DNA from: JBDSGC01 sp046594105
GTDB taxonomy: Bacteria; Acidobacteriota; Thermoanaerobaculia; Gp7-AA8
Assembly (NCBI GenBank): GCA_046594105.1
Contig: JBKJQB010000352.1
Coordinates: forward strand, 1-8,395
Direction: 5' to 3'
Length of the DNA: 8,395 bases
The position numbers and the translations under genes were made by a program. Below, in pieces: positions 1 to 6,044 of this stretch; position 1 is the first letter of the stretch; the number at the start of each line of letters is the position of its first letter. The notes under the pieces are model-generated. The model was not told where the DNA came from, made no database searches, and saw nothing but the letters and a program-made list of their open reading frames with translations.

Positions 1-89
1 TTCAAAACTTACAGGGGGAAGATCGAAATTTTCGCAAGAGAGCGGCGCAGCGTGGCAGCTGCGTTGCACAAACTTGAATGTAGACCAAC

Positions 90-2249
90 ATGTCTCGAAT
101 GTCACGTATAGGACGCCACTGGTACGTCCCCATCGCATTGATCGTGTTTGTGATGATGCAGATTTACTGCCTCGATCTCCTGCTTCTCAATCGGCGGCTG
201 ACACGCGAGCTCGTCCGCCACACCTGGCGCAAGCCCACGGTGCTGCTGTCCGCCGCGCGATCAAAGCCGTTCGTCATCGCCATGCTGTACGGTCTGGACT
301 GGCGAGGGACGCCTCCGGTCTCTCTGACCTCCATCCCATCATTCATCCCTGCAGCGTTCATGGCCGCCGAGGATGTTCGCTTCCGCCATCACATTGGAAT
401 CGATCCCATCGGCGTTGCCCGGGCCATCATCACGGACATCCGTGCCGGAGGTCTCGTGCAGGGCGGGAGCACCATCGATCAGCAGATTATCAAGGGACGG
501 TTCCTTTCGCAGGACCGCACCTGGCGCCGCAAGCTGGTAGAGATTCCGCTGGCGATGCTTCTGGATGCCAGACTGACCAAGGACGAGATCCTGGAGATCT
601 ACCTCAACGACGTCTACTTCGGACACCAGAACGGCAAGCCAGTGCTGGGCATCGAAGAGGCCGCGCGCCTCTATTTCAATAAGCGCCCTCGGGACATGCG
701 CGTGGACGAGGTGGCTCTTCTGGCGAGCATCGTCCGGGCCCCGAATCGGGACACTCCCGGGAAGCGGCCCGAGGTCATCCGGGGCCGGCGCGACGCCGTG
801 CTGGCCATCATGCTTGCGCATCGCTGGATCAGCGACGATCAGTACCGCGCTGCAGTCTCCCACGCGGTCGAGTTCCGTGGCGGAAGTCTTCCGTCATCGC
901 CCTTCCCCTTCTATCTCCGGGCCCTCCGCCGCGACCTCGTTCAAGAGATCGGGGTGCGATCCGTCATCGAGGGCGGACTGACCATCACCTGCGAGATGGA
1001 TCCGGACGCCCAACGAAATGCCGAGCGCGTGGCCCATCGCAGTCCGGCGCAGCTGCAGTCCCGCTTTTCCTGGATTCGCGAGCAGGCCCGCCACGAGCCG
1101 CTGCAGGTGGCCATCCTCTCGATCGATCCTCGAAACGGAGGAGTCCGGGCGCTGGTTGGTGGTAGCGATTGGGAGGTTTCGCCGTTCGACCGCACCTCCG
1201 CTATGCGCCGGCAGCCGGGATCGGCGTTCAAGACCTTCGCCTACCTCGCTGCCATCGCATCGAAGAAAGTGACGCCGGCGTCGCTGCTCCTCGATGCGCC
1301 GCTGGAGATCGCCGTGGAGGGGGAGAAGCAGCCCTGGTCTCCGCACAACTACGACGAGCGCTATCGAGGCCGGGTGACGCTGCGCGAGGCCTTCGAGAAA
1401 TCGCTGAATGTGCCGACCGTGCGCATGACCGGAGACGTCGGCCTGAGCCGTGTCATCGAGGTGGCCGGAAAATTCGGATTCGAGGAGACGTTCCGCCACA
1501 TTCCCGCACTGCCACTGGGGGTCACCGAGGTAACGATGCGGGAGCTCACCGCCGCGTACACCGCTTTTCCGAGCCTCGGCCTGCGCAGTGAGCCGTTCCT
1601 GATCCGGGAGATCCGCGACTGGCGTGGTGGTTCTCTTTTTGCGTTTCAACCGCAGTCGAAGCGGGTGGCGGCTGCGGACACGACCTATGTCATGCATTCA
1701 TTGCTTCGCGGCGTGGTTCAGCGTGGGACCGCCGCGCGGTTGAAGCGCTACGGCCTGGGATCGGTGGCAGGGAAGACCGGCACCACCAACGATTATCGCG
1801 ACGCCTGGTTTGTCGGCTATACGCCCGATATGGTCACCAGCGTGTGGGTCGGTTTCGATCATGGAGCGCCGCTCCGGCTGTCCTCGGGCGAGGCGGCCAT
1901 TCCCATATGGGGCGCTTACATGAGCTCCATTCCGCATCTCCGCACCGAGATCAAGCCACCGGCTGGAGTGACCTTCCGGGACGTGGATCCGGAGACCGGC
2001 ATGGTCTGGGACGAGGGCTGCCCCGGCCCGTGGCGCGAGGTTTTTCTCAACGGGACAGCGCCAACCCAACACTGTCCCCGCGGGTTCCTCGGCGGAATCG
2101 TGCGGAGGGTTTTTTTCGACCGCGATCATTTCGACGAACCGGCGGCGATTACGTTTGATCAGTTCCGTCGCTGGGCCGCCGAGGTCGATCACGATCGTCA
2201 GCAGGTCGAGGGCGCCATCAGCCGGCTGAAGCGGATCTTCGGACGCTAA
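90..2249 (+). CDS. Class A penicillin-binding protein (bifunctional transglycosylase/transpeptidase)
   Basis: The product should polymerise lipid II into glycan strands and cross-link the stem peptides at the periplasmic face of the inner membrane. A short basic N-terminus is followed by one membrane segment (about residues 12-33). The GT51 module covers about 80-260. It shows the EDVRFRHH motif with catalytic Glu94, GGSTIDQQ at 125-132, and RKLVEIPLA followed by KDEILEIYLN, where Glu151 is the likely second acid. The transpeptidase module covers about 337-620, with SAFK (nucleophile Ser378, Lys381), SLN at 438-440 and KTGT at 562-565, so all active-site motifs are intact. The linker between modules is short, more like PBP1b than PBP1a. 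A C-terminal segment has paired cysteines (Cys644, Cys662). The 719-residue length is normal. An in-frame TAG at 81-83 makes ATG 90 the first possible start. No Shine-Dalgarno precedes it, and ATG 99 is an alternative. I see no convincing promoter in 1-89. The next gene starts 12 nt downstream. Confidence 0.95.
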   Translation: MSRMSRIGRHWYVPIALIVFVMMQIYCLDLLLLNRRLTRELVRHTWRKPTVLLSAARSKPFVIAMLYGLDWRGTPPVSLTSIPSFIPAAFMAAEDVRFRHHIGIDPIGVARAIITDIRAGGLVQGGSTIDQQIIKGRFLSQDRTWRRKLVEIPLAMLLDARLTKDEILEIYLNDVYFGHQNGKPVLGIEEAARLYFNKRPRDMRVDEVALLASIVRAPNRDTPGKRPEVIRGRRDAVLAIMLAHRWISDDQYRAAVSHAVEFRGGSLPSSPFPFYLRALRRDLVQEIGVRSVIEGGLTITCEMDPDAQRNAERVAHRSPAQLQSRFSWIREQARHEPLQVAILSIDPRNGGVRALVGGSDWEVSPFDRTSAMRRQPGSAFKTFAYLAAIASKKVTPASLLLDAPLEIAVEGEKQPWSPHNYDERYRGRVTLREAFEKSLNVPTVRMTGDVGLSRVIEVAGKFGFEETFRHIPALPLGVTEVTMRELTAAYTAFPSLGLRSEPFLIREIRDWRGGSLFAFQPQSKRVAAADTTYVMHSLLRGVVQRGTAARLKRYGLGSVAGKTGTTNDYRDAWFVGYTPDMVTSVWVGFDHGAPLRLSSGEAAIPIWGAYMSSIPHLRTEIKPPAGVTFRDVDPETGMVWDEGCPGPWREVFLNGTAPTQHCPRGFLGGIVRRVFFDRDHFDEPAAITFDQFRRWAAEVDHDRQQVEGAISRLKRIFGR

Positions 2250-2255
2250 GGGGAG
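2250..2255 (+). promoter_or_regulatory. Ribosome binding site of the small membrane protein gene
   Basis: GGGGAG follows the TAA of the PBP gene directly and lies 6 nt before ATG 2262. It fixes the start of the next gene and shows that this gene can be translated from the PBP mRNA. Confidence 0.7.
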
Positions 2256-2261
2256 ATAGGA

Positions 2262-2639
2262 ATGTCCTTTGCTCTGTACGTCGCCGCCGTTCTGGCCGTC
2301 GCTGTCGGTGCGGCTCACTCGATCCTCGGAGAGCGCTACATCCTGAGCCGGCTCTTTCGACGGGACGATCTGCCGAAGCTTTTCGGCGGAACCGAGTTCA
2401 CGACCCGCACGCTTCGTTTCGCCTGGCACATCACCACGATTGCATGGTGGGGTTTTGCAGCCATTCTGGTTCAACTGGCACAGCGCTCCGTTTCCCTGCG
2501 GAACATCGCCCTCGTCGTGGGGACTACGTTCGGCGTTACAGCCGTCATCACCCTGGCAGCATCTCGAGGGCGCCATCTCGCGTGGGTCGTATTTCTCTTC
2601 ATCGGTGGAGCAGCGCTCTACGCAGCGGCGAGCTGGTAA
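2262..2639 (+). CDS. Small four-helix membrane protein of unknown function
   Basis: I do not recognise a named family. The 125-residue product looks like an integral inner-membrane protein with four hydrophobic segments at roughly 3-21, 54-73, 79-98 and 104-123. A polar, Arg-rich loop (about 22-50, including LPKLFGGTEF) joins the first two helices. His19, in AHSILGE at the end of helix 1, and His56, in WHITTIAWW in helix 2, are membrane-embedded polar residues that could matter for function, but no cofactor role can be claimed. The ATG is supported by GGGGAG 6 nt upstream. The gene lies 12 nt behind the PBP gene on the same strand, so co-transcription is very likely and a role in the envelope is an inference from that alone. 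Base composition matches the neighbours and nothing suggests truncation. Confidence 0.8.
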   Translation: MSFALYVAAVLAVAVGAAHSILGERYILSRLFRRDDLPKLFGGTEFTTRTLRFAWHITTIAWWGFAAILVQLAQRSVSLRNIALVVGTTFGVTAVITLAASRGRHLAWVVFLFIGGAALYAAASW

Positions 2640-2732
2640 ACCTTTTTGGAGCCGCGATCACACCCCACCCTCGTCGAACTACCGCGCAAAGTCGCCGGTG
2701 AGCTCGAAATGGAAGTCACCCGCACGTGTGGA

Positions 2733-2750
2733 GCGGCCGTCCCCGGCCGC
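2733..2750 (+). terminator. GC-rich hairpin without a T-tract, possible weak terminator
   Basis: GCGGCCG and CGGCCGC form a perfect 7-bp stem around a TCCC loop, in the gap between the membrane protein gene and the promoter of the methionine gene. No run of T follows, so it is not a classic intrinsic terminator. It may end or protect the upstream PBP operon transcript, or have no role. Confidence 0.3.
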
Positions 2751-2776
2751 AAGTCGGGTCCCGAGCGGCCCTCTCA

Positions 2777-2805
2777 TTGACACCCCCGGCCCGCGCGCCT
2801 ACATT
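2777..2805 (+). promoter_or_regulatory. Sigma70-type promoter for the SAM riboswitch and methionine gene
   Basis: A perfect -35 box TTGACA (2777-2782) is separated by exactly 17 nt from TACATT (2800-2805), a good -10 box. The spacer is extremely GC-rich. The predicted transcription start, about 6-8 nt past the -10, falls at about 2811-2813. That is the first base of the riboswitch P1 stem, so promoter and aptamer support each other. Confidence 0.75.
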
Positions 2806-2812
2806 GAACTTC

Positions 2813-2864
2813 GCTGGAGTGATTTGGGGCCGCTTGCAACCAGCCTAAAAAAAGCTAAATTGCC
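2813..2864 (+). promoter_or_regulatory. SAM-II riboswitch aptamer
   Basis: This element fits the SAM-II (SAM_alpha) H-type pseudoknot. P1 is GCTGG (2813-2817) paired with CCAGC (2840-2844). Loop 1 carries the conserved TGATTT (2820-2825), whose uridines line the SAM site in the family. Next come the conserved TTGCAA (2834-2839), the A-rich linker CTAAAAAAA (2845-2853) and the hallmark GCTAAA (2854-2859). The pseudoknot helix pairs TTGC (2834-2837) with GCTAA (2854-2858) and GGC (2828-2830) with GCC (2862-2864). The family often has CC/GG at the latter position, so this looks like a compensated variant. Three unpaired or weakly paired bases lie on each side, as in the family. The downstream gene is in the methionine/SAM pathway, which is the expected context. 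The call is made by motif recognition and has not been tested with a covariance model. Confidence 0.85.
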
Positions 2865-2896
2865 GCCACGATCGATGTCGTCTTCGACCGGCCCCA
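2825..2896 (+). promoter_or_regulatory. Predicted antiterminator pairing of the SAM-II switch
   Basis: TGGGGCCG (2825-2832), inside loop 1/P2 of the aptamer, is exactly complementary over 8 bases to CGGCCCCA (2889-2896), which contains most of the terminator 5' arm. The two pairings exclude each other. When SAM holds the aptamer, 2825-2832 is occupied and the terminator can form. Without SAM, the 8-bp helix can block it. A small hairpin, GTCG (2877-2880) with CGAC (2885-2888) around TCTT, lies directly next to this helix and could stack on it. The complementarity is seen in the sequence; the mechanism is inferred. Confidence 0.65.
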
Positions 2897-2917
2897 CGAC
2901 TGACGTGGGGCCTTTTT
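2890..2917 (+). terminator. Intrinsic terminator of the SAM-II switch
   Basis: GGCCCCACG (2890-2898) and CGTGGGGCC (2904-2912) form a perfect 9-bp stem with a 5-base ACTGA loop, followed at once by TTTTT (2913-2917). It lies between the aptamer and the start codon, 45 nt upstream of ATG 2963. It therefore most likely acts as the conditional off-switch for the methionine gene rather than as an end for upstream transcripts. Confidence 0.85.
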
Positions 2918-2962
2918 GTTGGATCGCAGCACCAGGATTGCTGCGAGGGAGTCGAGGATCTC

Positions 2963-4831
2963 ATGAAGGATTTCATCAACGCCATCGCCGACGAGCATGT
3001 CTACCTGTTCGACGGGGCGATGGGCACCATGCTCTATTCGAAGGGCGTCTTCATCAACAAGTGTTACGACGAGCTCAATCTCCGCAACCCGGAGATCGTG
3101 CTCGAGGTTCACAAGCAGTACGTGCGGGCAGGCGCTGAGATTCTGGAGACGAACACGTACGGAGCGAATCGGGTCAAGCTCCGGAGCTTCGGGATCGAAG
3201 ACGAGCTGCGAACCATCAATGCGAAAGCGGTGGAGATCGCCCGCCAGGCCGCCGGAGACTCCGCCTACGTAGCCGGTGCCATCGGTCCGCTGGGCATTCG
3301 CATCGAGCCGTACGGGCCCACCGGTGTGGACGAGGCCAGGGAGTACTTCCGGGAGCAGGCCGAAGCGCTGCGCGATGCCGGCGTCGACCTGTTCGTCCTG
3401 GAGACGATGTCCAACATCGCGGAGATCGAGCAAGCCCTGATGGCCATCCGGGATATCTGCTCGCTGCCCGTGGTGGCGCAGATGACGATCGGTAACGACA
3501 GCCGGACGATTTACGGAGACACACCCCGAACCATTGCCCAGCGACTCGATGCTGCAGGCGCTGACGTGATCGGGCTCAATTGCTCGGTGGGGCCGGACGT
3601 CATGCTCGATGCCATCGAGGAGATGACCGCAGTCACCGCTCGGAAGATCTCCGCACAGGCCAATGCAGGGCTTCCGCGCGAGGTGAACGGGCGGCAGATG
3701 TACATGGCGTCGCCGGACTACATGGCCAAGTACGCCAAGCGCCTGATTCACAAGGGCGTGAAGTTTCTGGGTGGGTGTTGTGGAACCACGCCCGAGCACA
3801 TCAAAGTCATGGCCGATGCGGTCAGGCCACTGTCCCCGCGACGGGCCTTCGTGATCATCGAGCAGGATCCGGCACAGGCGCGGGATGCCGGCCGTGAGCC
3901 GATCCCCATCGAGAAGCGATCGAACTGGGGTCGCAAAATCGCCAGTGGCGAATTCGTCACCACCATCGAGATCACGCCGCCGAAGGGGCCGAATCCAGAA
4001 GCCATGATCACCGCGGTCGAGTCGATCAAGAAGGCCGGCGTCGATGCCGTGAATGTCCCCGACGGGCCGCGCGCGCAGAACCGCATGGGCGCCATTGCCG
4101 TCGCCGTACTGCTCCAGCAGCGCGTGGGCATCGAGCCGGTGCTGCATTACTGCTGTCGTGATCGAAATCTCCTGGGCATGCATTCCGACCTCCTCGGATG
4201 TGCAGCGCTCGGCTTGAGGAATCTGCTCCTCATCACCGGTGACCCGCCGAAGATGGGGCCGTATCCCGATGCCACGGCCGTCTTCGATATCGACTCCATC
4301 GGTCTGACGAACATGGTCCATCTGATGAACCGCGGACTCGATCTGGGGGGGAATCCCTTCGGAGAACCGACCGCCTTTACCATCGGAGTGGGCGTCAATC
4401 CGGGTCACCTCGACCTCGACTACGAGCTGAAGCGACTGGACTGGAAGGTCAAGGCCGGTGCCGAGTACGCGATCACCCAGCCGGTCTTCGACGTCGCCGT
4501 GCTGGAACAGTTCCTCGATCGCATCGCGCCGATGAAGCTCCCGGTGGTCGCCGGGATCTGGCCTCTCCTTTCGTACCGGAACGCCCAGTTCATGAACAAC
4601 GAGGTTCCCGGTGTTTCGGTGACCGACGAAGTGATGGAGCGGATGCGCATCGCCAGCGAGAAGAGTAAGGAGCATGGACTGCGGGAAGGGGTGGCCATCG
4701 CGCGCGAGACGCTGGAGCGGGTGCGCGGCCGGGTGGCCGGCGTGCAGGTTTCTGCGCCTCTGGGCCGGGTCGATCTGGCACTTCAGGTGTTCGAAGGCCT
4801 GGTAGAGACCAGGGCTTCAGCCGGGGCCTGA
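2963..4831 (+). CDS. yitJ: Bifunctional homocysteine S-methyltransferase / methylenetetrahydrofolate reductase (YitJ type)
   Basis: Residues 1-290 form a homocysteine methyltransferase barrel, with the start motif DGAMGTMLYSKG (17-28), ETNTYGANR (62-70) and the zinc-thiolate cysteines Cys207 (GLNCSVGP) and Cys272-Cys273 (GGCCGTTPEH). Residues 325-615 form a flavin-dependent MTHFR barrel. They include EITPP with the likely catalytic Glu336, HYCCRDRN (395-402), LITGDPP with Asp427, and TQPVFD with Gln506, matching the active-site positions of E. coli MetF. The second half reduces 5,10-methylene-THF to 5-methyl-THF. The first half should transfer a methyl group to homocysteine to make methionine, though the donor it uses cannot be read from sequence. 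There is no cobalamin domain. The 622-residue length is typical of the fusion family. GAGG (2954-2957) lies 5 nt before the ATG. The leader carries a SAM-II aptamer and terminator, so repression by SAM is expected. The symbol rests on domain architecture. Confidence 0.93.
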   Translation: MKDFINAIADEHVYLFDGAMGTMLYSKGVFINKCYDELNLRNPEIVLEVHKQYVRAGAEILETNTYGANRVKLRSFGIEDELRTINAKAVEIARQAAGDSAYVAGAIGPLGIRIEPYGPTGVDEAREYFREQAEALRDAGVDLFVLETMSNIAEIEQALMAIRDICSLPVVAQMTIGNDSRTIYGDTPRTIAQRLDAAGADVIGLNCSVGPDVMLDAIEEMTAVTARKISAQANAGLPREVNGRQMYMASPDYMAKYAKRLIHKGVKFLGGCCGTTPEHIKVMADAVRPLSPRRAFVIIEQDPAQARDAGREPIPIEKRSNWGRKIASGEFVTTIEITPPKGPNPEAMITAVESIKKAGVDAVNVPDGPRAQNRMGAIAVAVLLQQRVGIEPVLHYCCRDRNLLGMHSDLLGCAALGLRNLLLITGDPPKMGPYPDATAVFDIDSIGLTNMVHLMNRGLDLGGNPFGEPTAFTIGVGVNPGHLDLDYELKRLDWKVKAGAEYAITQPVFDVAVLEQFLDRIAPMKLPVVAGIWPLLSYRNAQFMNNEVPGVSVTDEVMERMRIASEKSKEHGLREGVAIARETLERVRGRVAGVQVSAPLGRVDLALQVFEGLVETRASAGA

Positions 4832-4835
4832 AGCC
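4813..4835. terminator. Inverted repeat over the stop codon, possible convergent terminator
   Basis: GGCTTCAG (4813-4820) and CTGAAGCC (4828-4835) are a perfect 8-bp inverted repeat with a 7-base loop. The TGA stop of the methionine gene (4829-4831) lies in the 3' arm. A second, overlapping hairpin just upstream pairs CCTGGT (4798-4803) with ACCAGG (4808-4813). Two genes converge here 22 nt apart, so a bidirectional terminator is plausible, but neither strand has a T-tract. Confidence 0.4.
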
Positions 4836-4853
4836 GCGATTTCCGCATGTTGC

Positions 4854-5984
4854 TCAGTCAGCGTGAGGGCTGATTCCGCGTCGTCGTTCGATCACCGCAA
4901 CGGAGACATCGTCCTCGAGCGGTCGGCCGCCGGTAAAGCGCTGCCACTCTTCGACGATGTTCGAGACCATGGCGGAGGCCGTGGCGGAAGGTTCCCAGCC
5001 GGCGATGGCGTCGACGAAGGAATCGTCGAAGTCACGGTCATGCGCGTCGCGGGCTTCGGTCAAGCCGTCGGAGTGGAACAGCAGCCGCTCGCCAGGCTGA
5101 AGACTTCCCTGAAGCTCCGGCCACTCCATCGGCTGCTTCACGCCGAGGGGGTACGAACCCTTCCCGATGCGCTCCACCACCTTTCCGTCGCACCCGACCC
5201 GAACGATCTGCGGATGGCCGGCCACAGCAGCGCGAAAGGTTCCGTCCTCTTCGAAAAGCACGAAACAGCAGGAGAAGAACGAACGAGGTCCTCCGGTGCG
5301 GCAGAGGATCCGGTTGAGACTTCCGACGATCGCCGCGGGGGAGGGGTCGACGTCCAGCTGCGTCCGGAACGCGGCATGAGCCACGGCCATCACCAGCCCT
5401 GCGGCCATTCCATGCCCCGACGCGTCTCCAAAAAGCACTCCCAACCGTCCGTCCGGCAGCGGGACGAAATCGTAGATGTCCCCGCCCACCGTGTTGGCGA
5501 TGCGGTTGTGGGCGGCAATGGCGTACTGCGGTGTCTGCGCGGGGTGAGCGGGGATCAGATCCGACTGGAGATCGCGGGCCAGCTCCAGCTCGTCGCGATA
5601 TTTGATCTTGTCGATGAGCTCCATCGCCAGCAGCAGCGTCATGATCATAAAGGTCGCCGTGATCTCCACGAAAGGCCAGAGCGGGGCGTCTTCGATCCTG
5701 CCGAAAATCGTGACCAGGGAGGTGAAGAACCAGAAGAACGAGACCACGAACAGAACGCGTCGGTGGGGTGCCAGCCGTTTGGCCAGGCCGTGAAGCATGG
5801 CGCTGCGCGATCGCACGAACCGGCAGAGCCGCCGTGGATCTTTTTCGATCGCCGCGCTGTGATCGGCGATCAGCATCCTTCTCGTCTCCGGCCACTCAAA
5901 CGCGTAGAGATTCGTCACATCACTCTTTTTGAGAGAGGTGATCGTGCTCTTTCCGAGATCGATCCAGTCACGCAGCCGCGCCAT
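4854..5984 (-). CDS. Membrane-anchored SpoIIE/RsbU-type PP2C serine phosphatase
   Basis: The product probably dephosphorylates a phospho-serine/threonine protein, classically an anti-anti-sigma factor. A 75-residue N-terminal part (rich in Arg, no known domain that I can name) precedes two membrane helices at about 77-95 and 102-122. A short helix, ELELARDLQSDLIP (132-145), follows; this is the usual linker before SpoIIE domains. The phosphatase domain covers about 150-367 and keeps its metal-binding acids in GGDIYD (Asp169), GDASGHG (Asp187), HSDGLTEA (Asp306) and EDDVS (358-359), so it should be active. No sensor domain (PAS, GAF, HAMP, response regulator) is present, so the signal may enter through the membrane part or the N-terminal part. 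No partner kinase or STAS protein is in the window. An in-frame TGA lies directly before this ATG, so the frame cannot extend upstream. No Shine-Dalgarno is visible. Confidence 0.93.
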   Translation of the reverse strand: MARLRDWIDLGKSTITSLKKSDVTNLYAFEWPETRRMLIADHSAAIEKDPRRLCRFVRSRSAMLHGLAKRLAPHRRVLFVVSFFWFFTSLVTIFGRIEDAPLWPFVEITATFMIMTLLLAMELIDKIKYRDELELARDLQSDLIPAHPAQTPQYAIAAHNRIANTVGGDIYDFVPLPDGRLGVLFGDASGHGMAAGLVMAVAHAAFRTQLDVDPSPAAIVGSLNRILCRTGGPRSFFSCCFVLFEEDGTFRAAVAGHPQIVRVGCDGKVVERIGKGSYPLGVKQPMEWPELQGSLQPGERLLFHSDGLTEARDAHDRDFDDSFVDAIAGWEPSATASAMVSNIVEEWQRFTGGRPLEDDVSVAVIERRRGISPHAD

Positions 5985-5991
5985 TCAGGCG

Positions 5992-5997
5992 ATTGTA
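5992..5997 (-). promoter_or_regulatory. Putative -10 box giving a leaderless phosphatase mRNA
   Basis: On the - strand TACAAT lies 7 nt before the phosphatase ATG, so transcription would start at or next to the start codon. No good -35 is present at 16-18 nt spacing, and the upstream gene ends only 60 nt away, so read-through expression is the alternative. Confidence 0.35.
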
Positions 5998-6044
5998 CGA
6001 GGAAGGGAGCGGGAAGTTCCGTGTGCGTGAAAAGCGCAGAGGAG

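Noticed and set aside
46..63. Hairpin CGCAGC / GCTGCG with a 6-base loop upstream of the PBP gene
   Set aside because: The stem is only 6 bp with no T-tract, at the window edge. It could be the end of an unseen upstream gene, but it cannot be assigned.
64..92. TTGCAC as a -35 box for the PBP gene
   Set aside because: No acceptable -10 box lies at 16-18 nt spacing before the ATG.
894..2576. Long - strand frames opposite the PBP gene
   Set aside because: They are shadows of the PBP frame, with no signal peptide, domain or ribosome binding site.
2637..2650. TTTTT after the membrane protein stop as a terminator tract
   Set aside because: No stable hairpin directly precedes it.
2440..3138. 232-codon + frame spanning the membrane protein gene, the riboswitch and the start of the methionine gene
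   Set aside because: It is out of frame with two well-supported genes and crosses a terminator and a promoter, so it is a chance frame.
2855..4675. 606-codon open frame on the - strand opposite the methionine gene
   Set aside because: It is an antisense shadow of a GC-rich gene with strong third-position bias. Its translation has no recognisable domain, whereas the + strand frame has all family motifs.
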